Positions 62,140 to 64,000 of a DNA stretch of 64,000 nt are shown in pieces (within the stretch, counting starts at the first letter, position 1; each line of letters starts with the position of its first letter). This DNA comes from Rhodeus uyekii (lineage: Eukaryota > Chordata > Actinopteri > Cypriniformes > Acheilognathidae): the NCBI GenBank assembly GCA_037043235.1, contig JAWRVZ010000064.1, positions 1,292,501 to 1,356,500 on the forward strand, written 5' to 3'. The notes beneath the pieces were generated by a model. That model did no database searches and was not told the origin of the DNA. It saw nothing but the letters and a program-made list of their open reading frames with translations. A program made the position numbers and the translations under genes.

Positions 62140-62470
62140 ATGAGAGTGGTCCCTTGTGTTTCTGTGTGCATTTGTGAGTCCATGGCGTTCGTGTGAATGA
62201 GAGTCATCACTCTAATCGCCAGCATCGATGGCAAAGCTAGCTCATTCCACGCACTTGTTCTGGCGGGGAATAGCAGGCAGCGGGTTGTCGGGCCACTGTA
62301 ATGGATCGTACCCATTAGTGTGGAGTACCATTGTCATGGTGACGGAGCGGGGTTAATCCCTGAGGCTCAGCAGGTGTTGGGAGTTTGATTTGAGCCAATG
62401 GGAGTGTAGCTGCAGGCTCCAATATCTCATCAGAACGGTGTGTGACCTCGATGAAGGATGGGATGTATGC
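62140..62470. promoter_or_regulatory. Candidate conserved non-coding block
   Basis: Non-repetitive sequence of balanced composition with ATCGATGGCAAAGCTAGCTC and CTCTAATCGCC (homeobox-type core). It sits 120 bases after the donor of the last ankyrin exon. Being unlike the surrounding repeats, it is a reasonable conserved element, but only alignment could show it. Confidence 0.3.
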
Positions 62471-62941
62471 TCACATACGCACAGAAGCAGCTTTAAAACA
62501 CACCATTTATAAGACAGGAGCTGGTATCTTGTCACTATTGCCGTTCAGCATGTGCCCATTTTTTCTTTCTCTTATTTCTTTCCCATCATTTACCAAGAGA
62601 GAGGAGTAGAGAGAGTGAGCAAGTGTGTCCTGAGTGGGTTGGACAGTTGGCCTTTTCACTCTGAATGGATGGGCAGAAGAGTGAAGGATTTAAACAAGCA
62701 GACAGCTTGGCTACAAAGCACAGTATTTACACTACTCAGATAAGCTTCCCGACTAAAGCGGCCCATCTTAAAATTTCTCAGTGTGAAGCTGTTGGAGTGA
62801 TCTGACTATACAAATAGTAATATGTATGATAATTATTAGTGCTGTCAGTTTGACATTAATTTTGTAAAAATTAATTATGATGAAATGTAATTAAAAATGA
62901 AAAGAATTGAGCTGCACTGGGGGAAAAATATTTTCTTAATT

Positions 62942-63240
62942 AGTATTGTAACGCAGTAGTTGAAGTTCGGGGAAGGAGGAGGTGGGAACCGCCAAAATAA
63001 AAAAATAAAAGTAATGGCAGCAGCCCGTCATGCACGTCACACACCAAGACATCCACATATGGGTTGACTTCAACAACTGACAAAGACTAGCGAAAACATC
63101 AGGGTTTTTTATACAGTAGGAGATTGGGGACAGGTGACGAGACTAACGAGAAAGTGATTAACACGACAGGTGAAGGAAATGACACAGGAAGCACATGGAG
63201 GGAAGCAGGAAGTGTGAAGCGACACAACAGGTCTGTGATA
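62942..63240 (-). mobile_element. LTR-like block
   Basis: It has the composition and words of the other minus-strand LTRs (GACAGGTGACGAGACTAACGAG, GGAAATGACACAGGAAG) and resembles 55650-55981. Its ends are unclear. Confidence 0.4.
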
Positions 63241-63373
63241 GTAGAGATCGTAAAACAAATACATATGAACAGAGTGTTATAGTCCAAATTTTACGATACC
63301 TTTATGATCTTTTGAAATGTAAAATTGTCCGTTGTGTAGCTACCAATGGAGGGACAGAAAGCTCTCAGATTTG

Positions 63374-63376
<3 letters not shown>

Positions 63377-63410
<34 letters not shown>
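63377..63410. repeat. (TA)n microsatellite
   Basis: About 32 bp of TA directly abutting the Tigger-like end at 63411. Confidence 0.95.
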
Positions 63411-63413
<3 letters not shown>

Positions 63414-63784
63414 TAGTACCTCAAGATACGAAAGGCTCAACTTACGAAAAATCCAAGTTACGAAAGCAAAGACGAAAAATTTTACTGCTCTACATACGAA
63501 AAGTTTTCAAGATACGAAAGGTTTCTGAAAGTCCGAGATTAACCCCATAGCAATTTTGAAACTCGCGCCGCACACCGCCATCTTAGTTATAGTAGATTCG
63601 CCACCATCCTCCTGCTCTCCCATTGGTTCCTGATGCTAGCCTCTATTCTTCTCTCTAATTGGACAGCATCCCTCCCATCATGCATCTTCTATACGTACGT
63701 GCTGGCGTGCTTTAGCTCAGCCACTCCGCACCCGAAACTTTACATTTTTTATGTGTTTTCGTAAAGTTAAGTGTACATACGTAT
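63411..63784. mobile_element. Tigger/pogo-like element, left part
   Basis: Starts CAGTAGTACCTCAAGATACG, with repeated TACGAAA words after it, as in Tigger terminal regions. It then enters moderately GC-rich sequence and is interrupted by the element at 63785. The right end was not found. Confidence 0.6.
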
Positions 63785-64000
63785 CAGTGGCGTAGCCACG
63801 GGGGGGGCCTGGGCCCCCTCATTTACGTGTCCGGCCCCCTCAGATTTTCAATAGTTTAAAATCGCGACTTTGAAAACTAAAGTGAAAGCACATATCGCCC
63901 GCCGCACAAGACGATCGCAACGCACCCCCAAAGTCAACAATGGCCCGCTGCACCACAACCAGTCGTGGTTGAGATGTTAAGTCTACGAACTGGAAATCCA
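63785..64000. mobile_element. hAT-like element left end, running off the window
   Basis: Starts CAGTGGCGTAGCCACGGGGG followed by GGGCCCCCTC, a common hAT-type terminal sequence in fish. It continues past the window edge. Confidence 0.5.

Larger units (their letters stand above)
62018..64000 (+). other. shank3: Start of the next shank3 intron
   Basis: Begins at TTG|GTAAGT. It holds a non-repetitive block (62140-62470), an LTR-like block (62942-63240), a TA microsatellite and two transposon ends. The exon that should encode VPFRE was not found. Confidence 0.7.

Noticed and set aside
62530..62550. Next shank3 exon (TTGCCGTTCAG resembling the VPFRE start)
   Set aside because: There is no AG acceptor in the right place and the following codons do not fit the family.

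Overview
The window is vertebrate nuclear DNA, almost certainly from a ray-finned fish and most likely a cyprinid. It is AT-rich and intron-rich, loaded with long (TA)n, (GT)n and (GA)n microsatellites and with fish-type repeats: tRNA-derived SINEs, Tc1/mariner, hAT, Tigger/pogo and DIRS elements, and solo LTRs. There is no sign of operons or prokaryotic genes. Nearly every long open reading frame is low-complexity or lies in a repeat.

One host gene is recognised. Seven consecutive + strand coding exons encode the end of the N-terminal SPN domain and most of the ankyrin-repeat region of a SHANK postsynaptic scaffold. They lie at 5029-5100, 39035-39143, 40797-40948, 42868-43035, 48784-48900, 56725-56802 and 61951-62017. 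All have AG/GT borders and phases that fit, and together they give about 254 codons with no frame break. Residues at diagnostic positions favour SHANK3 over SHANK2 or SHANK1, though several positions look SHANK2-like; the fish a/b paralogue is not resolved. The start codon and the first SPN exons lie left of the window. The SH3, PDZ, proline-rich and SAM parts lie to the right.

Layout. 1-5028 is the upstream intron with a SINE and a hAT-like element. 5101-39034 is one 33.9 kb intron holding most of the mobile DNA: a solo LTR split by a hAT element that carries an almost perfect 340-bp inverted repeat; a second solo LTR of the same family; a third unrelated solo LTR with perfect 5-bp target duplications; a BED-finger hAT remnant; a Tc1-like remnant; and a DIRS retrotransposon nested inside a hAT-like element. 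The same intron contains three places that could be internal promoters or first exons (about 14.7, 28.2 and 37.4 kb); these are inference only. The downstream introns (1.7, 1.9, 5.7, 7.8 and 5.1 kb) hold a GC-rich 1.6-kb element, another LTR copy, a Tigger element with its own LTR insertion, and a nest of two Tc1 elements. The last 2 kb starts the next intron and includes a probable conserved non-coding block and two further transposon ends.

I did not find a new multi-gene system. The most unusual items are the foldback-bearing hAT inside a solo LTR, the RFX X-box beside a splice-donor-bearing ATG, a 31-bp-stem hairpin near 60.8 kb, and a terminal module shared by DIRS-like and other repeats.
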